From an uncultured Bacillota bacterium (lineage in GTDB: Bacteria > Bacillota > Clostridia > Christensenellales > QAND01), in assembly GCA_905188085.1 (NCBI GenBank), contig CAJJKN010000007.1:18305-82304 (forward strand): a DNA stretch of 64,000 bases, in the 5' to 3' direction. Under the pieces are notes generated by a model. That model had not been told where the DNA came from and did no database searches. It saw nothing but the letters and a program-made list of their open reading frames with translations. Positions 27,279-36,687 of this stretch are shown piece by piece. Made by a program: the position numbers and the translations under genes. The stretch's first letter is position 1. The number at the start of each line of letters is the position of its first letter.

Positions 27279-28528
27279 TTAGCGAACTTCTTCATAGTTG
27301 TGGCATTTTTGCTCAATGAAGTACGCCTCTGCCTCCGCGTTCCACAGGCCGTTGTGCTTTGCGCACAATTCATGCAGCTTTTTGAAAAACGGGTCGGTTT
27401 CGCCCAGTTTTTCAAAATCGTCAATCGCCGTCAGCGGCATGGAGGCGCCGGGGTAAATCAGCTTTTTGCCGCCCGGAATCTTGGGCAAATTCAGCGTGGC
27501 TTCGGCTGCGCAATCCAGCCCACCCACATGAGGAATCATCACGGCCGGGTCGATCTGCCCTTTGGCCGTCATTTCCAGCGCTTCCGGCAGGTCGTCGTTG
27601 TTGCCGCCGCTGGTGCCCACCAGGTGCGTGGCGCTGTAATGCACGTTGTAAAAGTTAAACTTCGCGGAAAACTGCGTATCCATCGGGCCTGCAAAAAAGT
27701 TTAAGCAGCCGTCATAGCCCAAAATGCTGTCTGCCAGCTCCACCACCGGGGCATACACCAACACATCGTCATAGCCCTTGCCTTCGTTCAGCGCCAACAT
27801 CGCCGCTTTGGGGTCGTCCACTTCCGCCGTGTTGATAAAGTGCAGTTCCACGCCCAGCTTTTCCGCTTTTTCTTTGGGAAACAGCCGTTCTGCACGTGCC
27901 GGGCGTTCTTTGTTGATGTCCGCCACCGCCATGCGTTTCGGGCGCGGATGCGCGTTCATCGCATAGTCCCAATCGCCCCCAGGCCCATCGGCCCCGCACA
28001 GGCCAATAGCGCCATAGAGCCGCCGTCCACAGTGCCCATCTTATGGGTATATACGCCCTGCTGCGTATGATACATGGCATGGAATCCGCCGATGATGCAG
28101 CTCATCGGTTCGCCCAAAGAGGCATGGAAAAAGCTGTCGCCCTTATAGTGAATCAAACAGCCGTGTTCCATCACCACTTTCGGCAAAATGCAATAGGTCA
28201 TGTTGCCGCCGAAATCCGTAAACGAATACCCCGGCGAGCGCGGGTCTCCGGGCACCCCCAAGGCCGGCTGCTGGGCAAATCTTTCGCCCACTTTCCATTC
28301 ATGCTGCCAGTTTTTCCCTACCTTGGCAATCACGCCGGCAAATTCATGCCCCAAAATCACGGGGTTTTTATCCAAACCATCCGGCACACGCTTATGTTTG
28401 CTGCCCTGGATGGCTGCTTTATACGAGGACATGCACAGGCTGTCCGTATAGATCTTTGCCGGAATCCCGTCGTCGGTAATGTCCCGCAAGTCAAAAGTTT
28501 CCACGCGCAAATCGTTTACGCCGCACAT
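27279..28528 (-). pseudogene. MDR-superfamily zinc dehydrogenase (sorbose-1-phosphate-reductase-like), frameshifted
   Basis: Two frames make up a protein of about 416 residues. The first (27956-28528) has NPVILGHEFAGVIAKVGKNW, the GHE zinc motif, and ends LLACAGPMGLGAI. The second (27279-27959) continues after the Rossmann start with R-M-A-V-A-D-I-N-K and GTSGGNNDDLPEALEM. They join at five C (plus strand 27976-27980), where a sixth would give a continuous frame. The unusual length and overall pattern suggest a ketose- or polyol-phosphate dehydrogenase; this is a family-level inference. The ATG at 28528 lacks a close ribosome binding site (AAGGAG is 27 bases away), so the true start may be upstream. 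Confidence 0.72.
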
Positions 28529-28575
28529 TCTTAAACCGGTTACTTTCGCAAATGTCTCCTTGTATATTTTTTATT

Positions 28576-28591
28576 TGTGAATTATTTCACA
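28576..28591. promoter_or_regulatory. 16-bp palindrome upstream of the zinc dehydrogenase
   Basis: TGTGAA-TTAT-TTCACA is a perfect inverted repeat 48 bases before the coding start. A TTGACG lies about 18 bases before an AATATA on the minus strand just upstream, so the palindrome would be near the transcription start. It looks like a repressor or Crp-type site. Confidence 0.6.
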
Positions 28592-28953
28592 TTTATGGTA
28601 TATTCTGCTCGCTGTTTTCAAGCGTCAACGCCTTTTTGCAAAAACTTTCGCATTCTTTACACAAAATATTTTGCCCTGTTTTGTCTCCTATATCCGTTTT
28701 TGTTTTTCTATTTGTTTTTAGTCTTTTTTCTGCTGTTCTCTTTCTTTTTCATCCTCCATAAGGGCTAAAATTCTTCCATGCACGGCAAATCTTTCCCTGG
28801 TTCCCTGTTGGATTTTCGTCTTTTTGCTCTGCTCTTTCTCCTCTCTGCTTTCGCAAGAAAAACAGCTTGTTTTCTTTCTCCTGTCCGCCTGTTTTTTGCC
28901 TGTCATTTTCCCCCGGTTTGAATCCGTTTTCTGCCGATACCGCGCTTTTCCCA
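28592..28953. other. 362-bp spacer
   Basis: T-rich on the plus strand. It should hold the dehydrogenase promoter (TTGACG near 28625). No convincing gene or RNA. Confidence 0.45.
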
Positions 28954-28982
28954 TAAAAAAACAGCTCCCAAAGGGGAGCCGT
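28954..28982 (-). terminator. exonuclease gene terminator
   Basis: Stem GGCTCCC/GGGAGCT, then seven T on the minus strand. Confidence 0.85.
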
Positions 28983-29537
28983 TTATCCTTTTTTCGGTTT
29001 TTTCTTTTTCGCTCTGCCGGGATGCCTCGGCTGCGGCTGCGCCGCCAATTGTTTTTGGCAAGCTAAAAACAGCGCCGCACAGGCTCTCGCGTCCGCCAGA
29101 GCATTGTGGGCGGTAAACGGAAAGCCGATCAAATCCACCAGCGCGCCCAGCCGATACGACGGCCGCCCCGGAAACGCCTGCCGGGAAAGCTTCACCGTGC
29201 AGCAATGATCAAATTCCGGCAGCCCGAAGCCCACGCGCTCCGCCGCCTCCCGGATCTGCTTTACGTCAAACGGCGCATTGTGCGCCACCACCGTTTGCCC
29301 CGCCAAATACGGCGCCACCTTTTCCAGCATTTCAAAAGTGGTCGGCGCGCCCTCCACCATCTCATCGCTGATGCCGTGGATGTTCTGGCAAAACGGGTCC
29401 ATCGCAATGCCCGGGTGCACCAGCGTGTAAAACTCTTCCACAATTCTGCCCCGGTCAATCACGCATACGCCAATGGAACAAATATATCCCTGCAAACGGC
29501 TGGACGCCGTTTCCACATCTACTGCCACATACCCCAA
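28983..29537 (-). CDS. DEDDh 3'-5' exonuclease (DNA polymerase III epsilon-like)
   Basis: A 184-residue RNase-T/epsilon-type exonuclease. Metal ligands are visible as VAVDVETA (ExoI), VVAHNAPFDV (ExoII) and HNALADARACA (ExoIII with the catalytic histidine). The start appears to be TTG at 29537, eight bases after AGGTGAC; an in-frame GTG lies three codons in. The C-terminus is basic (R-A-K-K-K-K-P-K-K-G). It may serve in repair or proofreading; it is a stand-alone gene rather than part of polC. Confidence 0.88.
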   Translation of the reverse strand: MGYVAVDVETASSRLQGYICSIGVCVIDRGRIVEEFYTLVHPGIAMDPFCQNIHGISDEMVEGAPTTFEMLEKVAPYLAGQTVVAHNAPFDVKQIREAAERVGFGLPEFDHCCTVKLSRQAFPGRPSYRLGALVDLIGFPFTAHNALADARACAALFLACQKQLAAQPQPRHPGRAKKKKPKKG

Positions 29538-29614
29538 AACCCAAAGTCACCTTTCTCTCTTCGGTTCATTTCTGTTATACTACATTTAAGCTTTTTATAC
29601 GGAGGTGTTTTCTT

Positions 29615-30130
29615 ATGCTTGTGCCCGCCCATCTTTCCGATCTGCCCGATATTCTCTCCCTGTTTGCCTGCTGCCGGGATATTTTGCTCTCCCAAGGCAT
29701 CACCCAGTGGGATGAAACCTACCCCGATAAAGCCATCTTTCAGGCAGATATCACCCGGAGCCATACCTTTTTGCAGCGCGATGGATCCGGTCGGCTCGTT
29801 GCCTATTTTGCCATGGATACCGAAGACGATCTTCAATGGGCCATCCGCACCCGCGCCTATGCGCCGCCGGCCTGTGCTTTATTGCTGCATAGGCTGTGTA
29901 TTCATCCCCAATTGCAGGGCCGCGGCCTGGGCCGAAGCTGTATACAGTTCGCCGAAAAACAGGCGCAGGCGCTCGGCTATCGGGCGCTGCTGCTCACCGT
30001 ATATGCCCAAAACAAACGCGCCATTTCCTTTTATCAATCCCTGGGCTATCTGGATTGCGGCGCACTGCTCTTTGAGGAAAACGGAGACTGGGGACTCACC
30101 ATGTATAAGCCGCTTCAGCCTCTAAAATGA
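29615..30130 (+). CDS. GNAT-family N-acetyltransferase
   Basis: A 171-residue GNAT protein. The acetyl-CoA loop Q-L-Q-G-R-G-L-G follows the L-H-R-L-C-I-H-P strand, and NKRAISFYQSLGYLD is the C-terminal family motif. GGAGG precedes the ATG. The last 16 bases overlap the end of the convergent HD-domain gene. The substrate is unknown. Confidence 0.88.
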   Translation: MLVPAHLSDLPDILSLFACCRDILLSQGITQWDETYPDKAIFQADITRSHTFLQRDGSGRLVAYFAMDTEDDLQWAIRTRAYAPPACALLLHRLCIHPQLQGRGLGRSCIQFAEKQAQALGYRALLLTVYAQNKRAISFYQSLGYLDCGALLFEENGDWGLTMYKPLQPLK

Positions 30131-30711
30131 GCAGCGTAGGTATCCGCCAAATTCAGTGCCGCGCACAGCGGCACTTTTTCATAGGCGTTGGATTGCGTGC
30201 GCCCGCCAATATAGCTTTTGGCCGCATCGTCATAGCCGCCCATATGCCAGCGGATGGCCAGCGCCTCCTCCGGTGAAAGCTGTATATGCCTCATACACAA
30301 ATACACGGATTTTTCCCCGTGGCCAAACGGAAACTGATCCTCAATGGCAAACGATTCCTCTTCCTGCCAACGGCCGTCCACCTTCACATTGCGCTTTCGC
30401 ACCACATACATATTCGTTTTACAAATATCATGCAGCAGTGCGCAAAGAATCAGCGTTTCTTTGGAAACGTCTTTCAGCGGCTTGGAAAAGTTTTCCAAAA
30501 GCTTGTATACCTCCAAGCTGTGGTGCAGCAGGCCGCCGTACACCGCCCCATGCCATTTTGTACTGGCCGGCGCGGTAAAAAAGTCCGTCTCTTCTTCCAA
30601 ATATTGAATCAGGCTGTCTATGCCCTCCCGCTGCGTACTTTTCAACAATTCTATATATTGTGCTTTCCATTCCTCCAGCTTTTCCGCAGGATAGGACGGT
30701 AATGCTGCCAT
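30115..30711 (-). CDS. HD-domain phosphohydrolase
   Basis: A 198-residue HD protein. Metal ligands are seen in GLLHHSLEVYKL (first His), LCALLHDICK (the H-D pair) and AIRWHMGGYDD plus L-N-L-A-D-T-Y further on. Close relatives are annotated as hydrolases of unknown substrate in Clostridia. It overlaps the convergent acetyltransferase gene by 16 bases. The ATG at 30711 has only a weak AAAGGAG about 17 bases upstream. Confidence 0.85.
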   Translation of the reverse strand: MAALPSYPAEKLEEWKAQYIELLKSTQREGIDSLIQYLEEETDFFTAPASTKWHGAVYGGLLHHSLEVYKLLENFSKPLKDVSKETLILCALLHDICKTNMYVVRKRNVKVDGRWQEEESFAIEDQFPFGHGEKSVYLCMRHIQLSPEEALAIRWHMGGYDDAAKSYIGGRTQSNAYEKVPLCAALNLADTYAAHFRG

Positions 30712-30768
30712 CTGTATGCTCCTTTACGCTAAAATTCCTTAGTATCATATCATATTTTAACCGAAGAA

Positions 30769-30794
30769 AAAAGAAGAGGCAGTGCCTCTTCTTT
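30769..30794 (-). terminator. terminator of the SpoIID/Bsp surface-protein gene
   Basis: Stem AAGAAGAGGCA/TGCCTCTTCTT followed on the minus strand by six T. Confidence 0.85.
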
Positions 30795-30806
30795 TACTCT
30801 GTGTTT

Positions 30807-33800
30807 TTAGCCTAATTCGCCGTCATCCCAGCTGATATAGGCCTTTTGGCCGTTGTATTCTACCAAATACCAGCCTTCTTCTTCCCCGAGATAGCGATAG
30901 GTTTCTCCCTCGTGCACCGTACCAATTTGACCTGCCTGCACCGCAGCGGATTTTCTGATCGCCGCCGTTTGGCTTGCTACCTTCACATAACCCAGATCCT
31001 CTTCGCCGGCCGGTTGTTGGGTTTGCACAGGTAGCTGCCGCGCCATACGGAACAGCGCTCTTTGCGTGGAGGTTTTCGTGTCTGTTATCTCAATATATTT
31101 GCTTGCCACATAGCCCAGTTTCCCGTTGTAATCAATCGCGATCCACGTCGGATATTTTTCATCCAGGGTATCGGTCTGCGCCAACACGCGCACGGTCTGG
31201 CCCTTTTTCAGCTTGCCAAGGCTGGGCAATTCCACGCTCGCGCCGGCCCTGACGTTCACATTCGTGGCCGTCATCGTCCCCGTCTTGTTATAATCATACG
31301 CCACCGGCACGGAAATTTTGGATGTGCTCTTGTTGCCGGCTCTGTCTTCCGCTGTCACTTCTATGACATACGTTCCCTTGGCGTTTAAGTAATTTACCAA
31401 CGCAATGTCCAGGGTGAAACAGTCGTCTTCCGGCAGTTTTCCAAAGCCATAGTTAATCGGCGCATCCAATGCAACCGCCGGGCTCAACACCTCGGCGGAC
31501 GCAATGTAAATGTCCTCCGTCTCCAGCCGCAGCGCAATATGATCTTCCGTCACCGGGCTGCCGTTTGTCACCGTGCAGATCACCTGCGGCGGCGTTGTGT
31601 CTTTGCCGGCAATCTCGGTCTTAAACGTCTTTCCGACCCAGCCTTTGTTTCCGGCCTTGTCCACAGGATATACCCGCACATAGTAATAATCCCCGGTCTG
31701 GTTCTTATGCTCCGCCGTGCTGATATCCACACTATACGCCCCGTTGCCTTCATCCTTGGCCATATAGTATTTCAAATCGTCCTGCCCGTTTTCGCCGTTC
31801 CATACCGCCATCTGCACATAGTCCATCCCGCTGCCGCTGTCCGTTACCCCGGTAATTCTCAGCGTAAAGTGTTCGGAGTCTATCGTGTCTTTTCCGTTGG
31901 CTTTCAGATTTTCCGCCGATGCCTCAGGCGGCGTAACATCGCCGGTAATCTCCGCTGCCTGGTTGATCAGCACCACCGTCGATTTATTCCCCGCATAGTC
32001 CTCGGCGTACATCCGCACATAATACCAGCCCAGCTGGTTTTTATGGTCAGACGCTTTTACCGTCATGCTGTAATAGCCGTTGCCTTCGTTTACCACCGGG
32101 CACGCCGCCAAATCGTCCTGCCCGCCTACCGATGCGCACCATACCAGGCTCGTTACGCTCTTTACCCCGCTTTGCGCGTCTGTGATCTTCGCCCGCACGG
32201 TAAATTCGCTTTCCGCCTTTTGCGGCGTCACCGTAATTTCGCTGCCCACCGGCGGCGTTGTGTCTTTGCCGGCAATCTCGGTCTTAAACGACTTTCCGAC
32301 CCAGCCCTTGTTTCCGGCCTTGTCCACAGGATATACCCGCACATAGTAATAATCCCCGGTCTGGTTCTTATGCTCCGCCGTGCTGATATCCACACTATAC
32401 GCCCCGTTGCCTTCATCCTTGGCCATATAGTATTTCAAATCGTCCTGCCCGTTTTCGCCGTTCCATACCGCCATCTGCACATAGTCCATCCCGCTGCCGC
32501 TGTCCGTTACCCCGGTAATTCTCAGCGTAAAGTGTTCGGAGTCTATCGTGTCTTTTCCGTTGGCTTTCAGATTTTCCGCCGATGCCTCAGGCGGCGTAAC
32601 ATCGCCGGTAATCTCCGCTGCCTGGTTGATCAGCACCACCGTCGATTTATTCCCCGCATAGTCCTCGGCGTACATCCGCACATAATACCAGCCCAGCTGG
32701 TTTTTATGGTCAGACGCTTTTACCGTCATGCTGTAATAGCCGTTGCCTTCGTTTACCACCGGGCACGCCGCCAAATCGTCCTGCCCGCCTACCGATGCGC
32801 ACCATACCAGGCTCGTTACGCTCTTTACCCCGCTTTGCGCGTCTGTGATCTTCGCCCGCACGGTAAATTCGCTTTCCGCCTTTTGCGGCGTCACCGTAAT
32901 TTCGCTGCCCACCGGCGGTGTGATATCAATATCGCTTTTAAACGACTTTTCAATCGTCTGTTGGTTTCCGGCTTTGTCCGTCAGCACCGCCTGCACATAA
33001 TAGTAGTCTTCCACCTGGTTGTTGTGGTCAGCCGTGTTGATTTCCACGCTGTATGTGCCGCTGCCTTCGTCCTTGGCCGTGTAGATTTTTACATCATCCT
33101 GGCCGTTTTCGCCGTTCCACACCACAAACTGCACGGATTCAATGCCGCTGCCGCTGTCCGTTACCCCAATCAATTTCAGGGTAAACTGCTTGGTGTCTAT
33201 CGTGTCTTTTCCGTTGGCCGTCAGGTTTTCCGCCGATGCCGTGGGCGGCGTTGTATCCACCATCGTTCTAAACGATGTTCCGGCCCAGCCTTCGTTTCCG
33301 GCCTTGTCTACCGGATACGCCCGCACATAGTAAAAATCTCCGATCTGGTTTTTGTGGTTGGCCGTATCCACCTCTATGCTGTATGTGCCGTTGCCGTCGT
33401 CTTTGCCGTCATAATAGGTCAAATCGTCCTGGCCGTTTTCGCCGTTCCACACCGCAAACCGCACATGGTCTATGCCGCCGCTGTCCTTCACGCCCACAGC
33501 CCGCACGGTAAATTTCTTGGTGTAGATCGGCTCGCCGCCGTCCACCGTCAAAGCTTCCACCGTGGGTGCCACAGTATCTATCTCCTCTGCGCCTGTGCCG
33601 GTGTCTACGGTTGTCAGCGTGGTTTTGTCAAAGTAAAATGCCAAAATCTGCTGATAGGTCTGCCCTTCGTTGGCGCGGGTCTGCGTGCCGCGCTGCGACA
33701 TCCCCACGCCATGCCCCCAGCGCCGGGCGGTTAAGTTCCAGCCCACCGTGGTGCCGTTTTCTTTTACCGGCTCCACGCCGCGCATACGCAGACTTTCGTT

Positions 33801-35201
33801 TAAATAGTCGTGTTTATATGTATAGTTTCCGTTGCTCTTGTTCAGCAGCGTCAGCGTGCAGCTCAGTCTGTTTTTGGTAATCACGTTGCCGCTGTTGTTC
33901 AAATAGCGCACATTCAATACCGCCGTCGCTGTTGCATAACAGCGGCTGCCGGTGCCCGGCCACTGTTCTGTGCCGTTTTCCAGGCTTTCCACGCTTACCA
34001 GCTGCACATTGTTCTGGCTGGATACCACAGAAGACCCCAGCGCCTGATACGCCGCTTTTTGCAGCGCTTTCAGCTGCTCGGTACCATAGCTGTAAGGGAA
34101 ATTACTCCCCGTGCTGCCGCCGCTTATCTTGTCGCAAAAGGTTTTGGAAATATAGGCTCTGGTACCGTTGTAGGTAATGATATACCAATCGCCCGTTTCC
34201 CCTACATACGGGTAGGCTGCCCCGCCGTTTACCGTGGCCAAAATCGAAGAAGAGGTGCCGGCCGCCGAACGAATCCTTACGTCCGTTCTTCTGCTTTGCA
34301 CTTTTACAATTACGCCGCTGTCGCTCACCGTATCAATCTGCTTTGGAATATAAAGCACCTGGCTTTTGCTCGCCGTGTTTTTCACATCATACGGGTCGTC
34401 TTTTTGCGCCAGATAGGGATATTGCGCGTTTTTGCTGCTGCCGCCGCCAAACGCATTGCCCGGCAGCTCCGTTTGCCCGCCGTTGGAGGCGCCGAAAAAC
34501 GTCACGCAGATTTTTCCGTTGTATGTAACAACCTGCCCTTTGGTTTCGTCTACGGCCTGTTTTACACGCGCATTGTCGCTATATCCGCTGTATACCTGAT
34601 ACGAAGCCGTATCCGTCACTTCATAATTCGGTTCGCTCGGCGCAAGCTGGTTGATGGCATAGCAGCGCGCCGCCACCGCCTGCGTTTTCAGCGCTTCTAT
34701 ATGCGAGCCCGCGCCGATTTCCGCGCCGATTACTCCATACAGATATTGCTCCATCGGCACACGGTTTACCACGTGCAGCTTGTCCACCAAATTTCCGTTG
34801 GTCTTAAATTTGTTTTTATAAAAAATAATGTCTCCCAGATATTTTCTGGAACTTGCCTTGTCCACCGTAATCAGATTGCCAAGGTCGGTATAACTGGCCG
34901 GTACAAAGGTACACTTTGTGCCGATGTCCGTCGTCACGCCGTCTTTTACCAGCTGCACCGTAGCGCCGTTGAGCTTTACGGTATATTTCCCCGCCGTCAC
35001 TTTATAATCGGCCTTTTCCTTAATCGTGTACGAGCCCACCACCGTGATCGTGTGCGCCTCTGTGTTATGCGGGGTCGATAATAAAACCCGGATAAACGAA
35101 TAATCCGATGCAGCATATCCCACATCGGAAGGCATACAAATTGTCAATACCAATACAGCCAGCATACACAGGCTGATCCATGCGGATTTTATTTTCTTCA
35201 T
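30807..35201 (-). CDS. secreted SpoIID-domain protein with Bsp-like repeats and SH3 domains
   Basis: A 1464-residue secreted protein with signal peptide MKKIKSAWISLCMLAVLVLT cut near residue 31. A SpoIID/LytB-like domain follows (VPMEQYLYGVIGAEIGAG at about 147-164, which includes the catalytic-type glutamate). It is interrupted by an SH3b domain (about 315-375) and closed by RRWGHGVGMSQRGTQTRA near 510. Six GBS-Bsp-like modules of about 110 residues (each with V-W-N-G-E-N-G-Q-D-D or equivalent and D-K-A-G-N) and a seventh diverged one come next, then two C-terminal SH3b domains. SpoIID domains are lytic transglycosylases acting on denuded glycan strands. No membrane anchor is seen; the SH3 domains probably hold it on peptidoglycan. 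The start at 35201 follows a GGGCGG-type site. Confidence 0.85.
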   Translation of the reverse strand: MKKIKSAWISLCMLAVLVLTICMPSDVGYAASDYSFIRVLLSTPHNTEAHTITVVGSYTIKEKADYKVTAGKYTVKLNGATVQLVKDGVTTDIGTKCTFVPASYTDLGNLITVDKASSRKYLGDIIFYKNKFKTNGNLVDKLHVVNRVPMEQYLYGVIGAEIGAGSHIEALKTQAVAARCYAINQLAPSEPNYEVTDTASYQVYSGYSDNARVKQAVDETKGQVVTYNGKICVTFFGASNGGQTELPGNAFGGGSSKNAQYPYLAQKDDPYDVKNTASKSQVLYIPKQIDTVSDSGVIVKVQSRRTDVRIRSAAGTSSSILATVNGGAAYPYVGETGDWYIITYNGTRAYISKTFCDKISGGSTGSNFPYSYGTEQLKALQKAAYQALGSSVVSSQNNVQLVSVESLENGTEQWPGTGSRCYATATAVLNVRYLNNSGNVITKNRLSCTLTLLNKSNGNYTYKHDYLNESLRMRGVEPVKENGTTVGWNLTARRWGHGVGMSQRGTQTRANEGQTYQQILAFYFDKTTLTTVDTGTGAEEIDTVAPTVEALTVDGGEPIYTKKFTVRAVGVKDSGGIDHVRFAVWNGENGQDDLTYYDGKDDGNGTYSIEVDTANHKNQIGDFYYVRAYPVDKAGNEGWAGTSFRTMVDTTPPTASAENLTANGKDTIDTKQFTLKLIGVTDSGSGIESVQFVVWNGENGQDDVKIYTAKDEGSGTYSVEINTADHNNQVEDYYYVQAVLTDKAGNQQTIEKSFKSDIDITPPVGSEITVTPQKAESEFTVRAKITDAQSGVKSVTSLVWCASVGGQDDLAACPVVNEGNGYYSMTVKASDHKNQLGWYYVRMYAEDYAGNKSTVVLINQAAEITGDVTPPEASAENLKANGKDTIDSEHFTLRITGVTDSGSGMDYVQMAVWNGENGQDDLKYYMAKDEGNGAYSVDISTAEHKNQTGDYYYVRVYPVDKAGNKGWVGKSFKTEIAGKDTTPPVGSEITVTPQKAESEFTVRAKITDAQSGVKSVTSLVWCASVGGQDDLAACPVVNEGNGYYSMTVKASDHKNQLGWYYVRMYAEDYAGNKSTVVLINQAAEITGDVTPPEASAENLKANGKDTIDSEHFTLRITGVTDSGSGMDYVQMAVWNGENGQDDLKYYMAKDEGNGAYSVDISTAEHKNQTGDYYYVRVYPVDKAGNKGWVGKTFKTEIAGKDTTPPQVICTVTNGSPVTEDHIALRLETEDIYIASAEVLSPAVALDAPINYGFGKLPEDDCFTLDIALVNYLNAKGTYVIEVTAEDRAGNKSTSKISVPVAYDYNKTGTMTATNVNVRAGASVELPSLGKLKKGQTVRVLAQTDTLDEKYPTWIAIDYNGKLGYVASKYIEITDTKTSTQRALFRMARQLPVQTQQPAGEEDLGYVKVASQTAAIRKSAAVQAGQIGTVHEGETYRYLGEEEGWYLVEYNGQKAYISWDDGELG
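31588..32250 (-). repeat. 663-bp direct repeat, copy 1
   Basis: It encodes 221 residues, one pair of Bsp-like modules, nearly identical in DNA to the adjoining copy. Differences are a handful of bases, for example aaacgtctttcc here against aaacgactttcc. Confidence 0.95.
32251..32913 (-). repeat. 663-bp direct repeat, copy 2
   Basis: It abuts copy 1 in the same frame, so copy number could change by 221 residues without breaking the gene. Confidence 0.95.
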
Positions 35202-35346
35202 ACGGCTTCCGCCCTTTCTTTTCTGGTATGGCAAATTCTTTTGAATTATATCTTAACTGTAATATATTTGTAACAAATTGTCAATTTATTTTATCATTTC
35301 CCTCTTTTTGACAATTTTATCCCGGATTGCCAAAGGCTGATGACGC

Positions 35347-36687
35347 TCACTCGGAGAGCGTCATCAGCGCCAGCGCGCATTCGGTACGTTTTTTCAACAG
35401 CCGGCATTCCTGCGGGTTGGGCGACAAAATGCTGCCGCTGTATGCTTCCGCATTGGCCGCGCAGCCGCCCGCGCATAGGTATTGCGCCCAGCATTGGCTG
35501 CATGCCTGCTTTTTACCCACGTGGTTATCCAAAAAGCGGTCTCGTACGCTTTCATCCAGCTGTTCATCATCCAAATTTCCGATGCGGTAAGTCGGCCGGC
35601 CCACAAACTGATGGCAAGGATATAAATCCCCTTCCGGCGTTACCGCCATATATTCCCGGCCCGCGCCGCAGCCGGACAGCCGCTTGCGCAAGCACGGCCC
35701 GCCGGACAGGTCTATCATAAAATGGAAAAAGTTATACGGCCGGCCGTCTTTTTTCCGGCGGTATACGTTTTTCATCAGCCGTTCATATTCCTTTTCAATC
35801 GCCGGCAGATCCTCTTCCAAAATGGCCAGCGGATGTCCTTTTTCCAGCACTACCGGCTCGATGGAAATATGTTCAAAGCCCGCGTCAAACAGCGCTTCGG
35901 CATCCTCTGCAAAATCCAGGTTGCGCTTGGTAAACGTGCCCCTTGCATAGTAGTCTTTATCCTGCCGGTTGGCCACCAGCCGCCGCGCGTTTGCCACCGC
36001 CCTGTCATACGATCCGCCGCCGCCGTGCACGGGGCGCACCGCGTCATGCACCTGTTTTCGTCCATCCAAAGACAGCACCACATTGTGCATTTCGCGATCG
36101 CAAAATTCCGGCGCGTCCTCCGGCACATCATAGCAGTTTGTCGTAATGGTAAAGCGAAATTTTTTATCGTGCGTTTTTTCCAGTTCACGCCCATAGGCCA
36201 CAATGCGTTTCACTACATCAAAATTCATCATGGGCTCGCCGCCGAAAAAGTCCACTTCCAGATTTTTCCGCTGCCCGCTGTGCGCCACCAAAAAATCCAG
36301 CGCTTTTTTGCCCACTTCATACGGCATCAAACACCGCGTGCCGTCAAACCCGCCGGTAGAGGCAAAGCAATAGCCGCAGCGCAAATTGCAGTCATGCGCC
36401 ACATGCAAACACATCGCCTTTACAATGCCGTTGTCGTCTATGGTCTGTTCGTTATCGTCCATCGGGGTAAACAGTTCGCCCTTTTCCTTGAGCGCCTGCA
36501 CCTCCGTATAGCATTCTTCGACCTCCTGAGCAGGATACTCCTCTGCCAGAGCCTGAACCATCTGCTCCAAAGAATGCGTTTCATACAAAGAGACGACCTT
36601 GTACGCAAGGTCGTCTAAATGATGGAGCGCGCCGCTCCCCACATCCAACGCCAGGCGCTGCCCGGCGCATGTAAACGTATGAACCAT
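35347..36687 (-). CDS. scfB: SCIFF maturase, radical-SAM/SPASM thioether-forming enzyme
   Basis: A 446-residue radical-SAM enzyme. The cluster motif CNLRCGYCF is at about residues 100-108, DFFGGEPMMN follows, and the C-terminal SPASM region holds several cysteines (CGAGREYMAVTPEGDLYPCHQF, then C-x2-C and CAGGCAANA) for auxiliary Fe-S clusters. It begins with a recognition-type segment (residues 1-85) that binds the leader. In this family it links cysteine sulfur to a neighbouring residue of the SCIFF peptide. Its ATG overlaps the peptide gene stop in TAATG, so translation is coupled. Confidence 0.96.
   Translation of the reverse strand: MVHTFTCAGQRLALDVGSGALHHLDDLAYKVVSLYETHSLEQMVQALAEEYPAQEVEECYTEVQALKEKGELFTPMDDNEQTIDDNGIVKAMCLHVAHDCNLRCGYCFASTGGFDGTRCLMPYEVGKKALDFLVAHSGQRKNLEVDFFGGEPMMNFDVVKRIVAYGRELEKTHDKKFRFTITTNCYDVPEDAPEFCDREMHNVVLSLDGRKQVHDAVRPVHGGGGSYDRAVANARRLVANRQDKDYYARGTFTKRNLDFAEDAEALFDAGFEHISIEPVVLEKGHPLAILEEDLPAIEKEYERLMKNVYRRKKDGRPYNFFHFMIDLSGGPCLRKRLSGCGAGREYMAVTPEGDLYPCHQFVGRPTYRIGNLDDEQLDESVRDRFLDNHVGKKQACSQCWAQYLCAGGCAANAEAYSGSILSPNPQECRLLKKRTECALALMTLSE

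Noticed and set aside
31539..33734. 731-codon open frame on the plus strand opposite the SpoIID gene
   Set aside because: It is antisense to the repetitive GC-rich coding frame, full of His/Arg, with no ribosome binding site and no domain; a shadow of the real gene.
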